This document shows, piece by piece, positions 36,978-47,428 of a stretch of 64,000 nt of DNA. Made by a program: the position numbers and the translations under genes. Below the pieces are notes generated by a model. The model ran no database searches. It was not told the DNA's origin and was given only the letters and a program-made list of their open reading frames with translations. Position 1 is the first letter of the stretch, and each line of letters starts with the position of its first letter. The DNA is from Cristatella mucedo (lineage: Eukaryota; Bryozoa; Phylactolaemata; Cristatellidae): assembly GCA_009760855.2 (NCBI GenBank), contig WPIO01000100.1, forward strand, positions 63,501 to 127,500, in the 5' to 3' direction.

Positions 36978-37190
36978 AGTAGTTATGTTTTGAACGTTAT
37001 AGAGCCTAGGGCTCAGCCTCGACCCTCAATCTCGCTGTCGCTCGATCGAGTGTCTTCGTCTGAGACCACTAGGCTCTATAACTTTCAAAACCAAACTACT
37101 CACTCAACACTAGACTCGCTATCGCTCGGCATAGTGTTTTCGCCTACTTCGTTGTTTATCCCACCGCACTCTAACATAATAAAATTTGAT
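36978..37190 (+). repeat. Left terminal inverted repeat (213 bp)
   Basis: Pairs with 56188-56400 without indels, with scattered mismatches. It begins AGTAGTTATGTTTTGAAC and ends ATTTGAT. It contains its own inverted repeat: 36978-37009 is nearly complementary to 37069-37100 (3 mismatches in 32) around a 59-base loop that includes CGCTCGATCGAGTG. Confidence 0.93.
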
Positions 37191-37202
37191 TTAAAGAAAA
37201 AA

Positions 37203-37221
37203 TTTATATATAGTATAAGAT
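37203..37221 (+). promoter_or_regulatory. TATAG-type box before polymerase gene
   Basis: TATATATAGTATAAG lies within twenty bases of the polymerase ATG. Similar boxes precede most start codons of the element. Confidence 0.5.
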
Positions 37222-40200
37222 ATGTATAACAATGATTATGTTATGCGACGTGAGGGTGAAAATTTTAGCGATCACGCTAGACGTGTTGGAGAAGAAGTAC
37301 GAAAAAGAACAGGGCTTTTGCCTAAGTATCCATTTTCAAAGGCTAGTTTAGATAAAATGATATCTAGCTTGCAAGTTATTCCAAATGCAAAAGTAGAATT
37401 TCCTCTCAAAAGTAAAGAAGTAAAGAATATACAATGGTCATTTGAGAGAGAATCAAGAAGATTAATGAGAATTGGGGAAAATGGTTGGTTTTTAGGTGAA
37501 ACCTCATCTGATGGTAAGTTTATAGACTATGAGTATGTTGGTTTAGATAGAAGTGAAATAGACTTTGATAAAATTTATGATAGAACTGCCGATGGACTTA
37601 TTAGAGTGATAAGGGACATACTCAAGAACAAGAAAGATCTAAAAATGGCAATGATTGTATCTCCAATTCTAGAATCGGAAAACGGAGCTTTCTGCTATCA
37701 GCCGTTTTCTGGAATACCTAATGTAAAGACAAATAGGTCTAGTAACATTGAGTCTATTATTAAAATGCAGTTCGCTTCTTTTAAGGAGAGGATTGAAGAA
37801 TGGCTAGAGAAAGGATCTAGTTGGAGTCTGGCTGCAATTAATGCTTTATATGCAAAGTTTACTCATTTTAGACATCGTTTTGGAGGGAGTTATTTACCTA
37901 TGCCTAAAGGATTAGAGAAAAAGAGGTCAACCTTGAATATAAAAAATGAATCAGATAACTGTTGCGCATTGTGGTGCGTATTAAGATTTCTTTATCCTAG
38001 AGATAATCATCCAGAGTCAATTGCAGATCTTAATAAGATACTTTTTGAAAAATATAATCACCTTATTCCTACTTTGACAAACTTGTTTAATGTAAGACCT
38101 GGATATTCTCAAGCGTTAAGTATTTCAGACATACCTACTTTAGCAAAACTGTTTGACATTACAATAAATGTTTATGAGTATTGCAGCAAAGATTTAAGCC
38201 CACTTCTTATAGTTGATGAGGAAAATGAGAAGCACTTAGATCTTCTTTTATATAGCAATGAAGATGAGACAGTCTCTCATTATGTAATCATTCAGAATTT
38301 TAATGGACTTTGCAGAAGCTCAAAGGGATTTGGCACTCAACTAACTTGTAAGAGATGCATCTGCAGATTTTACTCTCAAGACAAACTTGCACAACATATT
38401 GATGCATGTAAGAAAAGAAATGATGGTATGTCTAGAATAAAAATGCCTGAGGAAGGAGAAAAGTGCTACTTTAAGGAATATTCAAAAACATTATGGTGTC
38501 CATTTGTTGCTTATGCAGACTTTGAATGTTTGCTTAGTGATGTAAGAAAGACTGATAAGGAAGCTAGTAGTATTCCTAAAGGTTCTTTTCAAAAGCACAT
38601 TCCATATTCAAGCGCCTATACAATTATAGACTACAAAGGAGAAAAAAGAAGTTTTAAGTTACTAAAGGGACCAAATAATGTAAGAGTTAGTAAAAAAATC
38701 TATTAGAAGAAGTAGATTCAATCAAAAAAGAGTTGAGAGAAATTCTTCCTAAGTACAAGAAATACGATTATAAGACTATGACTAGTGAAGAGAAAAAAGA
38801 ATACAATTCAGCAACTGTCTGTTATATTTGCAATTTAGATTTAAAAGATGATAAGGTTCTAGATCACTGTCATCTTACTGGCAAATATCAAGGTGCTGCA
38901 CACAACGAGTGTAATCTTAATGTTAGTATTAATCCAGATAAGTTTAAGCTACCAGTTTTTACACATAACCTAAAAGGATATGATTCACATTTGTTAGTTC
39001 AAGAGTTTCATGGTCAAAAACTTTAAAAAAAAGCGTAATTGCAAATAATATGGAAAAATATATAAACATTGAAATTGGAGCTCTTAGTTTTAGAGATTCA
39101 CTTCAGCTGATGAATAAAGGACTGTCAGATTTAGTTAAAAATGTTGTTAAGTCAAAGAAACCTCTAACATATACTAGAGGAGAGTTCTCTATGCTTAGCG
39201 ATAAAGAATTTGAATTATTATCTGCAAAGGGAGTTCTTCCTTATGAATATGTTGATTCTTTCTCGAAGCTAGAAGATAAAAGTTTGCCTCCAATAAAATG
39301 TTTTTATAGTACATTGAACGACAGCAACATTGGAGACAAGGATTATGATAGAGCGCAAGAAGTGTGGAAATTAATGAAGAAAATTGACCCACTAACTGAA
39401 GATACTTTAAAAAAATATAGTGATATTTATCTCACGATGGATGTTTTTCAACTAGCTGATGTTTTTCAACATTTTAGACAAAAAAAGAATTGACGGTCTG
39501 GGTCCTGCTAACTTCTTTACTGCTCCTGGTTTAACTTGGTGTGCAGGTTTAAGATTTTCAAAAGTTAGATTAGATCTATTATCAAACTTTGAAGACTTTA
39601 ATTTCTTTGAGAGCGCAATCAGAGGAGGTATAACGCAAGCATCTTGCAGGCATGTTAAGGCGAATAACCAAATGGCATCTAATTATGATAGCACAAAGAA
39701 GAAGAGTTGGCTACTCTATGTTGACGCAAATTCACTTTATGCAGCAGCGATGACTCAATTCCTACCAAAAAGTAATTTTAAGTTTTTAGATGAGAAGCAG
39801 ATTAAGTCATTTACAAACAGAAAAATATTAGGAATAAAAGAAAATTCAAATACTGGCTATGCTTTTGAGGTAGACATGCACTGTCCGAAGGATTTACATA
39901 GTGTTTATTCTGATTATCCTCTTTTACCTATTAAGAGAGAAGTTGCAAAAGATGAGTATTCATCTTATCAAAACAAAATTTTAGCTAAAGATGATCATGA
40001 AAGTAAAGTTGAGAAGTTGATTCTTGATCTTAAACCAGGAGAGAAGTACATTATTCATTATAGAAATTTACAGCTTGCCTTAGAAAGAGGTTATATATTA
40101 ACAAAGATACATAGAGTAATGAGTTTTTCGCAAAGTGATTGGTTGAGTGGTTACATTAAAAATAACATTGAGAGAAGAAAAAATGCTAAAGATGAGTTTG

Positions 40201-41151
40201 AAAAAGAATATTATAAGTTAAAAAATAATGCATTCTTTGGCAAGACAATGGAAAATGTAAGAGAGAGAGTAAACATTGAGTTATTTGATTTAAAGTTCGA
40301 CAAGGATGTTAAAACATCAAATAAAAGAGTTATGAGTGCAAGATTTAAAGATAGAAGACTTTTCAACATGGATCCTGTTGGAATAGAAACTACAAAGCAT
40401 GAAATCTATCTTAACAAACCTATTTACTTAGATTTTGCTATTCTTGATATATCAAAATTAGTAATGCAAGACTTTTATTATAATACAATGAAAGATAACT
40501 ATGGAGATGCGCTAACGCTTGCATGTACTGATACCGATTCTTTAGTCATGAAGATAAATACAGAGGATGTTTATAAGGACTTCGAGAATTATATAGATTA
40601 TCCAGACCTATCTGGGTATCCAAAAAATCAGGAAGTGCGGAAATTAGAAGGATTTGAGAAAATGATGAAAGAAAACAAAGGGAAGCTTAGGAAAATTTAA
40701 AGATGAGATCTCAGAGAAATATACAATCGACTCAGAAACAAAAGATTTCATTAAAGATAAAAATGGAATTATGATAGAAAATTCTGTTGTACTAGATGAG
40801 GGAGTTTTCTTAAGACCGAAATTGTACTCTATGCAAATAGCAGTTTCAACAAATAATGGTATAGAAGTGAAGTCTTCAGCAAAGAAAGCTAAAGGTACAA
40901 AAAAGGATGTTGTAAAGAAATATTTATCACATTCAGATTATTTAGGATGTCTTGAGACTGGCAAAGATGTTTATCGCAATCAATCGAGATTTCAAACAAG
41001 AAATCATCATATTTATACTATAACACAAACAAAAAAAGCACTATCTGCCTTTGATTCAAAACGATACTGGTTAGACTGTGGAATCTGTAGTTATGCTTAT
41101 GGACACTATAGAATTGCTGATGCACTGAGTAATAATCTAAATCCAGGATGA
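37222..41151 (+). pseudogene. Protein-primed family B DNA polymerase, frameshifted
   Basis: The coding sequence lies in five pieces in shifting frames, with breaks near 38700, 39026, 39480 and 40690, two of them in runs of A. Visible in order: a SDNCCALWCVLRFLYP block (about residue 242) typical of Maverick polymerase N-termini, a C2H2-like finger (CKRC...H...C, about 374), exonuclease motif I YADFEC (38512-38529), a CxxC...DHCHLTGKY...HNECN metal-binding block (about 38820-38920), exonuclease motif II NLKGYDSHLL (about 38967), polymerase motif A VDANSLY (about 39720), motif B NNAFFGK (about 40224) and motif C DTDS (40530-40541). The catalytic residues are kept although the frame is broken. 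It would copy the element's linear DNA from a terminal-protein primer. Confidence 0.93.
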
Positions 41152-41203
41152 TGTAATACTTGTAATATTGGTGAATTAAAGAAAATTTAAACTACTAATA
41201 TAT

Positions 41204-41359
41204 ATGCCAAAACGAAAGAGTGAAAAAATTGTTGAACCTGAAGCAAAAATAAAAGTCGAACATGATATTCGAGAAACAACAAAAGAGTTATATGAATTAC
41301 AAATAGAAATGGAATATGACAGAGCAGAAGAAGAGTTAATTTTGAGATGGCAGGAATAA
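41204..41359 (+). CDS. Small charged orphan protein
   Basis: 51 codons, beginning MPKRKSEKIVEPE and rich in Lys and Glu, probably helical. The ATG directly follows TATATATG. No family recognised. Confidence 0.5.
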   Translation: MPKRKSEKIVEPEAKIKVEHDIRETTKELYELQIEMEYDRAEEELILRWQE

Positions 41360-41394
41360 ATTTATATTAATAAATAAAATTCATTATTATAGAA

Positions 41395-41529
41395 ATGGAA
41401 AATGTTGAATATGAATCTGAAGAGTCCGACAGTGATGATCCTCCAGAAGAATCAGAATACGAAAGTGATGGATATGAAAGTGAATATGAAAGTGAATACA
41501 ATTACGTAAATGAAGAAGATGAACTATAA
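41395..41529 (+). CDS. Small acidic repeat protein
   Basis: 44 codons, almost all Glu, Asp, Ser and Tyr, with a repeated YESE/YESD unit (SEYESDGYESEYESEYN). The start follows ATTATAGAAATGG. The composition suggests a DNA-mimic or a protein-binding acidic tail. Function unknown. Confidence 0.5.
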   Translation: MENVEYESEESDSDDPPEESEYESDGYESEYESEYNYVNEEDEL

Positions 41530-41549
41530 AAAATTTATATTTATATAGA
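41530..41549 (+). promoter_or_regulatory. TATAG-type box
   Basis: TTTATATTTATATAG ends two bases before the ATG at 41550. A clear instance of the recurrent start-proximal signal. Confidence 0.5.
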
Positions 41550-41819
41550 ATGAATGCTTCTAAAATTTTTAGTTGCGAACAATCAAGAGATATGGCTCTT
41601 AAAATTTGTTTACAAAAGTTAAGGAGAGTAGATCAGAGAATTGTCAAGCATTCACTTGATAAACTTATTCCAGACTTGGATAGCTCGTACACTGCCGTTC
41701 TCGTTGAGATTTGCGATACCTGTGATAAACTAATGGAATGTAGAAGTAAAATAAATGAAATGTTATCAGAAAAGAAATCAAAAACTCCAAAAACTAAACA
41801 AGGCGTTCAGATTAATTAA
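41550..41819 (+). CDS. Orphan 89-residue protein
   Basis: Intact frame with a helical look. Cysteines are at CDTCDKLMEC. Basic C-terminus (KKSKTPKTKQG). I do not recognise the family. It belongs to a run of small genes downstream of the polymerase. Confidence 0.55.
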   Translation: MNASKIFSCEQSRDMALKICLQKLRRVDQRIVKHSLDKLIPDLDSSYTAVLVEICDTCDKLMECRSKINEMLSEKKSKTPKTKQGVQIN

Positions 41820-41855
41820 TTAATTTTGAATTAACTGTTTTTCTTAATAGTATAT

Positions 41856-42026
41856 ATGGATCCAGAAATAACAAATTAAAAAATTAGTAGTACAATTTAA
41901 GATTTTAGTCAAGGTAGAAAATTAAAATTAACTGATAAACTTATTAAAATTATATTTGAAATGTGTACCCATAAAGATAAATATGAGGAACTTAAAATTA
42001 AAGCAAGAGAGGTAATAAAGAATTAG
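41856..42026 (+). pseudogene. Small orphan gene with two nonsense codons
   Basis: 57-codon frame from an ATG just after AGTATATATGG. In-frame TAA stops occur at codons 8 and 15, and the rest (KLTDKLIKIIFEMC) stays open to TAG at 42026. Inferred as a gene only because of the start-proximal box and the open remainder. Confidence 0.35.
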
Positions 42027-42042
42027 ATGTTTTGTATTTTTT

Positions 42043-42058
42043 TATAATAGTATAGGAA
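42043..42058 (+). promoter_or_regulatory. TATAG-type box
   Basis: ATAATAGTATAGGAA directly before the ATG at 42059. The same AGTATAGGAAATG sequence occurs before the ATPase gene at 49524. Confidence 0.55.
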
Positions 42059-42595
42059 ATGTCGACAACTGAAGTATCTGACCCAAATCTCGCTACATCT
42101 GCAACTCTGCTGAAAGCATATGTTGACTACCTTGTAAAGTCTAGAATGACTGCTTATGATCAACAGACACTTGACTCAGATATCTCAATTATGACAGATA
42201 CATCTGTAAAAAAGTTTTATATTGATGAGTGTGATATTGAAGCACAAAAGGTTATTGATTCTGGAATGGCCAGTATAACAAGTGATCTTGAAGCAACAGA
42301 TAGAACTAAAGTTGATACTCTTCTTGATACACCTGGAGAAATATCTAGTTATACAACATGGATTGCAAGCCAGATACCGGCACTTTCAACAGTTATCTCA
42401 GGCGTTGCAGGAATAAAACCAGATATCTCTGGAATTGTTAAGGATGAATGCTATGCAATTCTACCTGACATCTCTGATGGAACTAGTGCAAGACAAAAGG
42501 CAACACTTGCTGCTCTAGTTGCTCCAGCTGCTCCAGGGGTTGTTGCATATCCGAATGTCCCAGTTTCTGATACAATTCCAACAACTGCATTGTAA
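42059..42595 (+). CDS. Orphan 178-residue protein, intact
   Basis: Complete frame, Ala/Thr/Ser-rich, largely helical in appearance, with a C-terminal Ala/Pro/Val-rich segment (LVAPAAPGVVAYPNVPVSD). No domain recognised. It is one of the few undamaged larger genes of the element. A virion or accessory role is a guess. Confidence 0.6.
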   Translation: MSTTEVSDPNLATSATLLKAYVDYLVKSRMTAYDQQTLDSDISIMTDTSVKKFYIDECDIEAQKVIDSGMASITSDLEATDRTKVDTLLDTPGEISSYTTWIASQIPALSTVISGVAGIKPDISGIVKDECYAILPDISDGTSARQKATLAALVAPAAPGVVAYPNVPVSDTIPTTAL

Positions 42596-42614
42596 ATAAT
42601 TTATCTATATAGAA

Positions 42615-42983
42615 ATGAATGTAGAAACTAGAAGTAAAGATTGTCTAACAGTTGCACAAGGGCAACCGACTATAAAAATTTGCTCATATCCCATGGGAAG
42701 AATTGAAGATATTAGGAGTACACTATTAGAAGCATTAAGATTAGTTTTAGAGTAAAAAGCTTTAAGAGTAAATCATTCAGAAAAAGAAATGGCATATATA
42801 TTTAAAAAAGTTAGGGATGGGTCAATCTTTTCAGAGTTTCTTAAAGATTTAAAAATAGATAAAATAAATAGTCTTAAATCAGATGCATACTCTAAAAAAA
42901 TAGAGTTAACAAAACAATTAACAGGAAAAGAATATAGTATACCAACAGAGCTTATTAAAGAAAGCCTAGATTGGAAAGTTTAA
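42615..42983 (+). pseudogene. Orphan gene, one nonsense codon
   Basis: 123-codon frame starting after CTATATAGAAATG. TAA interrupts it near 42753, after which the frame is open to TAA at 42983 (MAYIFKKVRDGSIFSEFL onward). It ends tail-to-tail with the fibre-like gene on the other strand. Family unknown. Confidence 0.45.
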
Positions 42984-44002
42984 CTACCTACATTAGAAGT
43001 AATTAAGTTTCGATTTGGATGAATAACAATATCAGCTAGATAAATTTCAATAACGTCGAAGTTACTTGGAGTTACCATATTACCATAATTCAGAACTGGA
43101 AAATGTATAGTTAATGTAATATTATTAGTAGAAATATCAAATTGTGTTATATAATCACTTAATAATAACATATAATTATTTTCAACTCCATAATAGGTAA
43201 TATTAAGAAAATTAGAGACAAAGAAATTTGGTGAATATAATTTATGATAGTAGTTTATAACTACAAAATTTATTAAATTATCAATATATATAATAAATTT
43301 TAGTTTAACATCAAGATATTTTACTCTAGTTAAATTAGCATCCTTTAATATAATTGATTTTTCAGTTATTTGTTTTTTTCAAACAGCTAGGATTACAGTT
43401 TTGTCATCGAAAATATTTAAAATCTTAGGAACTCCAGGACTCATCTCATAAATATCTTTTACTTTAAAATCTAATCCAAAGTAAATTATTTGCGATTCTT
43501 GTATATCTGATTTTCTTGCTAAATAATGATTTTCATTGAAAGTGAGGCTACTATCAAAACCTGACAGATTTTCTATCTTACTGAAACTCAAAGAACCTGT
43601 ATCAATTTGTGGAAGATCGTGTTGTAAAAGTTCTGAGAGATCTCTATTTGGTAGATATATATTAAAAACATCACTTAATTGTTTACCATTATTTATTTCA
43701 CCTACAACTATTAGTTCATCAACTGTTAAATCGCCATTTACTGTGTAATCTGCCTTTGTATCAGTATACTCTTGTGTAGCGATATCATTTCCTTTTATCG
43801 GAGCTAGTAGATTGGTATATTTTTTTGAGTTTGCAGATATATTTCCTCGTATAAATTGATCTGAATCTTTTCTCATATAGCTGTTATCAGCAAATGATTT
43901 TCCAACAGCTTCTAAAGGATCTACATTGCTTCCAGTATTTACTATTCTATTATTAGACATATCCAAGGCTCCAATCATTTGTAAATCTTTTCTATTTAGC
44001 AT
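42980..44002 (-). pseudogene. Fibre-like protein 3, one nonsense codon
   Basis: 340 codons with one in-frame TGA at 43379-43381. The N-terminal half shows the tail-fibre repeat pattern (GALDMSNNRIVNTGSNVDPLEA, repeated more weakly as ISANSKKYTNLLAPIKGNDI). The region after the stop is hydrophobic, Asn/Tyr-rich and beta-like, perhaps the receptor-binding head. Its ATG overlaps the stop of the preceding fibre gene (TAATG). I infer a trimeric spike. Confidence 0.65.
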
Positions 44003-44876
44003 TATGCTATTGCTATATAAACAGTAACGTTTATTTCTCTATCTAACAAACTCGACCCACATATAAAAGTAGAACTAGCAACTATTTTTCTGCTAGAATT
44101 TAAAATATAGCTGCCATACAATTGATCAGCTTGCGTTGTTAGTGTTGATGGTGGAGGCATAAGTGCTTTTGTTACTCCAGAAACTTCATATGTCACTCCA
44201 ATAACAAATAAACCTCTTTGAATCATAATGTTGTTAATGTTATTAATCCATCTACCTCTAAATGTTCTGCTATATAGTTGTGTTGTCAATGACCCATCCA
44301 TTTTTCCTATAAAATATACAGCTGTAACATTTCCTCTTATTCCTCGAAGATAGCCAAGATTTACTCCATCATTTGGATTTACAGAAGCATTTTTTATAAT
44401 TATTGGATTATTATTCATATTCAAAGGACCATTCATTCTTGCATCATTATATTTTACATAATTAGCATCCATATATGCAACAGTTGCAACATTAGTTGCT
44501 AATGATGGTGTTGCTGAATTAGCAATATTTAATTTTCCTTCTACAAATAAATCTCCATTAATAGATCCACCAGTTTTTGATATTTTAGTATCTGCATAAT
44601 CTTTTGTAGCAGCATCACTTGGATTAACAGGATTAGCAAGATCTATCACTCTATGATTATTCATATCAAGATCACCATCAGCAGTCGTACCTCTTGATAC
44701 TTTTGTTACAAAGTTTGCATCAATATACTTTCTGTTTACAGCATCTGTAGAATCAACAGGATCTCCAAGATTTTTTAGTAGATTTTGATTCATATTTAAA
44801 GATCCATTCATAATATCTCCAGTCTTACGAATGTAGTTTTTTTGCTAGATCCTTTTCTACGATATCCAAGCGACAT
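44002..44876 (-). pseudogene. Fibre-like protein 2, frameshifted near its start
   Basis: An ATG at 44876 follows ATTGTATAGA and opens a frame that shifts in a run of seven A near 44840. The main frame continues from 44811. Three copies of the phage tail-fibre motif are present: NGSLNMNQNLLKNLGDPVDS, DGDLDMNNHRVIDLANPVNP and NGPLNMNNNPIIIKNASVNP, each followed by a DA..K/LxY(V/I/L) segment. The C-terminal half differs and ends in a beta-rich domain. The pattern is known from bacteriophage and nucleocytoplasmic-virus fibres. Confidence 0.7.
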
Positions 44877-44877
44877 T

Positions 44878-45735
44878 CTATACAATAGTAATAATAAAAT
44901 CAATATATGTAATATTACTTGCAACTCTTAAATTATCTATCATATATGTGCAGGTTCCATCAATATTTACAACTAAAAGAAGAGTACCAGATACGCCATA
45001 AGTGTTGTCGCTAGTTAACTCTAAAAACGTTCCAGTAGTATTAGAACACCATAAAATATTGGATACTGCTTGAAAGTTCGCTACTGGACCAGCAACAAAA
45101 GTTTTATAAGGTGTTGCATAGCCTACAACTTGACCTTGTTGATTAAAAACTGCAATATCTGCAGGAGTTGTTTCTAATGTAGAACTTTCTGTTCCTGTTC
45201 CATTTACATCAATATTAAATATGTTTAATGGAACAATAATTGAAGCATTTGTAAAACCAGTAAGTCTTAAGTATAAAGTAGAGCATTTATAAGAATCAAC
45301 AGATTGCTTTGTTACAACATCTGAATTTTTTAAAGAGGTAATTCTGTTTGATCCTAGATTAAGAGTACTATTAGAGTTACCATTAAAAACTTGAGTTATA
45401 CTTTTTAGTAATCCATAGTGTATTACTTTGTAAGGTCTAGAATCTTGAAAATCAGTTCCATCAGCAGATCTTCCAGATATTCCTTTAACATTTTTACAAT
45501 TAAACTGGGATCACATTTTTGCGCTATTCTTTGGAAGTAATTCAGATAAGTTAGAAGCAGAAGCTATTTCTCCTGAAACATTAGTTGCTACAGTATTAAA
45601 GAAGTCTGAATTGAGAGCATAATCTAATCTAATTGCATCTCCATCATTTACTGGAAAAACAAGATTTTTAATACAATTTCCATTAGCATCAAGGTCGCTA
45701 AAAATATTACCATTAATCTTACTAATATTATCCAT
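44878..45735 (-). pseudogene. Fibre-like protein 1, one nonsense codon
   Basis: 285 codons from an ATG at 45735 that follows CATATATATAAGA. An in-frame TGA lies at 45511-45513, so ordinary ORF calling loses the 3' two thirds. The repeat motif appears as LDANGNCIKNLVFPVNDGDA before the stop and STLNLGSNRITSLKNSD after it. The distal part is Thr/Asn/Val-rich. It stops two bases before the next fibre gene's start. Confidence 0.65.
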
Positions 45736-45745
45736 TCTTATATAT
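45736..45745. promoter_or_regulatory. Divergent TATA-type start region
   Basis: Only ten bases, TCTTATATAT, separate the outward-facing ATG codons at 45735 (-) and 45746 (+). Each side sees a TATA-like box. Confidence 0.5.
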
Positions 45746-46822
45746 ATGGAAAAAATAAAATCTGGCTTAGATACAACTAAAGAAGTATTATCAGGAACAA
45801 CAACTGCAACAGAACTAGGCTCAAAAGCGATAATAAAAGTTGCTCCAAAGATTGCATTGAAGCTAAGTCTGAGAGCCTCAAATAGGATTGCAACAATTGT
45901 TCCAAAAGTTTTGCAGTCATTCAAAGTAATTGGAACTGCTACAAAAGCACTTGGTGGATTTCTATCAGGAATAACAGGAATTGTAGATTTAGGATTATTC
46001 ATAAAAGAGATTGTCGATGATATTGCTTCAGGAAAATATGGAAATGTCTTTTGGAAAACAATTGCAGATAAAAAAAGGACTGTCAAAAATGGTAGCATCC
46101 TTAGACGTTGGCTATTACATAAACGAGATTTTGCTAGAAGCGGAAAGAGCTAAATCTGATTGGTACTTAGATCCTAGTAGATTTCTTTCAGAGACATTCG
46201 GAGAGGAAATATCTTGGGATGCTTCCCAATTAGATACAAAAACTTGGAGTAAGAACTTTCTTGAAGTAAGATCAGGAGGATTTTTACCTGCAATTCCAGC
46301 AATGAAAGCGAGTATAGCTTCAATTATTGGCGCAGTTGGCTTGGGAGTTTCCATAGCTGTAACTGTAGCAGGATTGATTAAGAAGATTATTGACTCAACA
46401 ATGTATACAGCTAAGGCACCACCAATAAATACGCATGAGGAACGAATGAGTGCTTTGAGTTTACAAAGTGAAAGACTAAAGAATGCAATTACAGACATTA
46501 AAAATATGATAGAATTACTTGATAGAAACATTCATATCGATTTGAGTGAAAAAGTGCAGAATTGTGAGGTTAAAAACAGATTAGATTATCTTAAAACAGG
46601 AAAAGATTTAGTTGAAAAATCTGGCGTTAGTTATAGCGATGAGTTAAAAAGAGATATAAAAAAGTAGAAAGTAGTACAATTGGAGGAAAAAAGTCATGCG
46701 ATTATAAAGCTGAGAGTGCAATGCTACTAGCTAATCTGTTTGCGCAAGGTAAATCACAAGAAGAAATATATAATGAAATGATAAAACTAAGAGATGAATT
46801 AAAATCCAGATGTCAAAATTGA
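45746..46822 (+). pseudogene. Putative membrane-active protein(s), frameshifted
   Basis: A first frame (45746 to about 46075) has a Gly/Ala/Ile-rich segment, KALGGFLSGITGIVDLGLFI. After a run of seven A near 46072 the coding signal moves to another frame (46011-46667), with a strong hydrophobic segment IGAVGLGVSIAVTVAGLI, then a helical region. A second shift near 46660 leads to the end at 46822. It could be one broken gene or two overlapping genes, since an ATG at about 46087 opens the second part. A membrane-interacting role is inferred from the hydrophobic segments only. Confidence 0.5.
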
Positions 46823-47373
46823 AAGTCTGTGTAGCGAACTAATTTATTCTCTTCTGTTAAAGTATAAGTAAAGTTTAATCTCGCGAATTGTAAATGGAGA
46901 CGTATTGCTGCAAGGTCACGCACTTCAGCAGCTTTCTCTGCAGAATCAAAATAACCCAAATGATATCTAACTCGATCTATTGAAATGCGTGAAATCCACT
47001 TTTTATTATGTGAGTGCCAATTCACACCTATTAAATTTGAAGTATTATTTTTTCTTATACCTTTTTTTCTTTGATTTTCAGAATGAGTTGCTAATCTAAG
47101 ATTGCTTATTCTATTATCTGATCTTATTCAATTCACGTGATCAATTTCCGAAATTGGCATTTCATTATCCATTATCATCCATACAATGCGACGTGCTTGA
47201 TAAATTTTGCTATCTATTCGTATTTCTCGATAACCGCTATGATGAATTGTTCCTGCTTCGCAGCCAGATCTTGCTCTTCCTCTTCTATTTACTCTCCAAA
47301 AGAGTTTTCCAGTATCTGGATTATAGTCTAAAAGTTGCATAACTCGATTTCTAAAGCTAGAAATTTGATTCAT
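46813..47373 (-). pseudogene. HNH endonuclease with AP2 domain, nonsense codon
   Basis: The N-terminal part shows an NUMOD4/HNH_3 pattern: LDYNPDTGKLFWRV (about residue 16), then ISEIDHVN with the catalytic His. A TGA (47128-47130) replaces the codon after DHVN, and the same frame goes on IRSDNRISNLRLAT. The C-terminal half (GVNWHSHNKKWISRI, LGYFDSAEKAAEVRDLAA) is an AP2 DNA-binding domain. Such HNH-AP2 proteins are typical homing endonucleases of phages and large DNA viruses. It sits between unrelated genes on the opposite strand, as expected of a selfish intruder. Confidence 0.85.
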
Positions 47374-47410
47374 TTCTTAATATATAATAGTTTAATTTGT
47401 CTTTAAATAA

Positions 47411-47428
47411 AATTTATTTTATTATAGA
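47411..47428 (+). promoter_or_regulatory. TATAG-type box
   Basis: TTTATTTTATTATAGA directly before the ATG at 47429. Confidence 0.5.

Noticed and set aside
36912-37229. 105-codon frame over the left terminal repeat
   Set aside because: It crosses the host/element junction and lies mostly in the non-coding inverted repeat.
45746-46153. Reverse frame 45511-46098 extended upstream of 45735 as the start of fibre gene 1
   Set aside because: The upstream part is antisense to the forward gene at 45746. The ATG at 45735 follows a TATA-type box and starts the fibre-like sequence.
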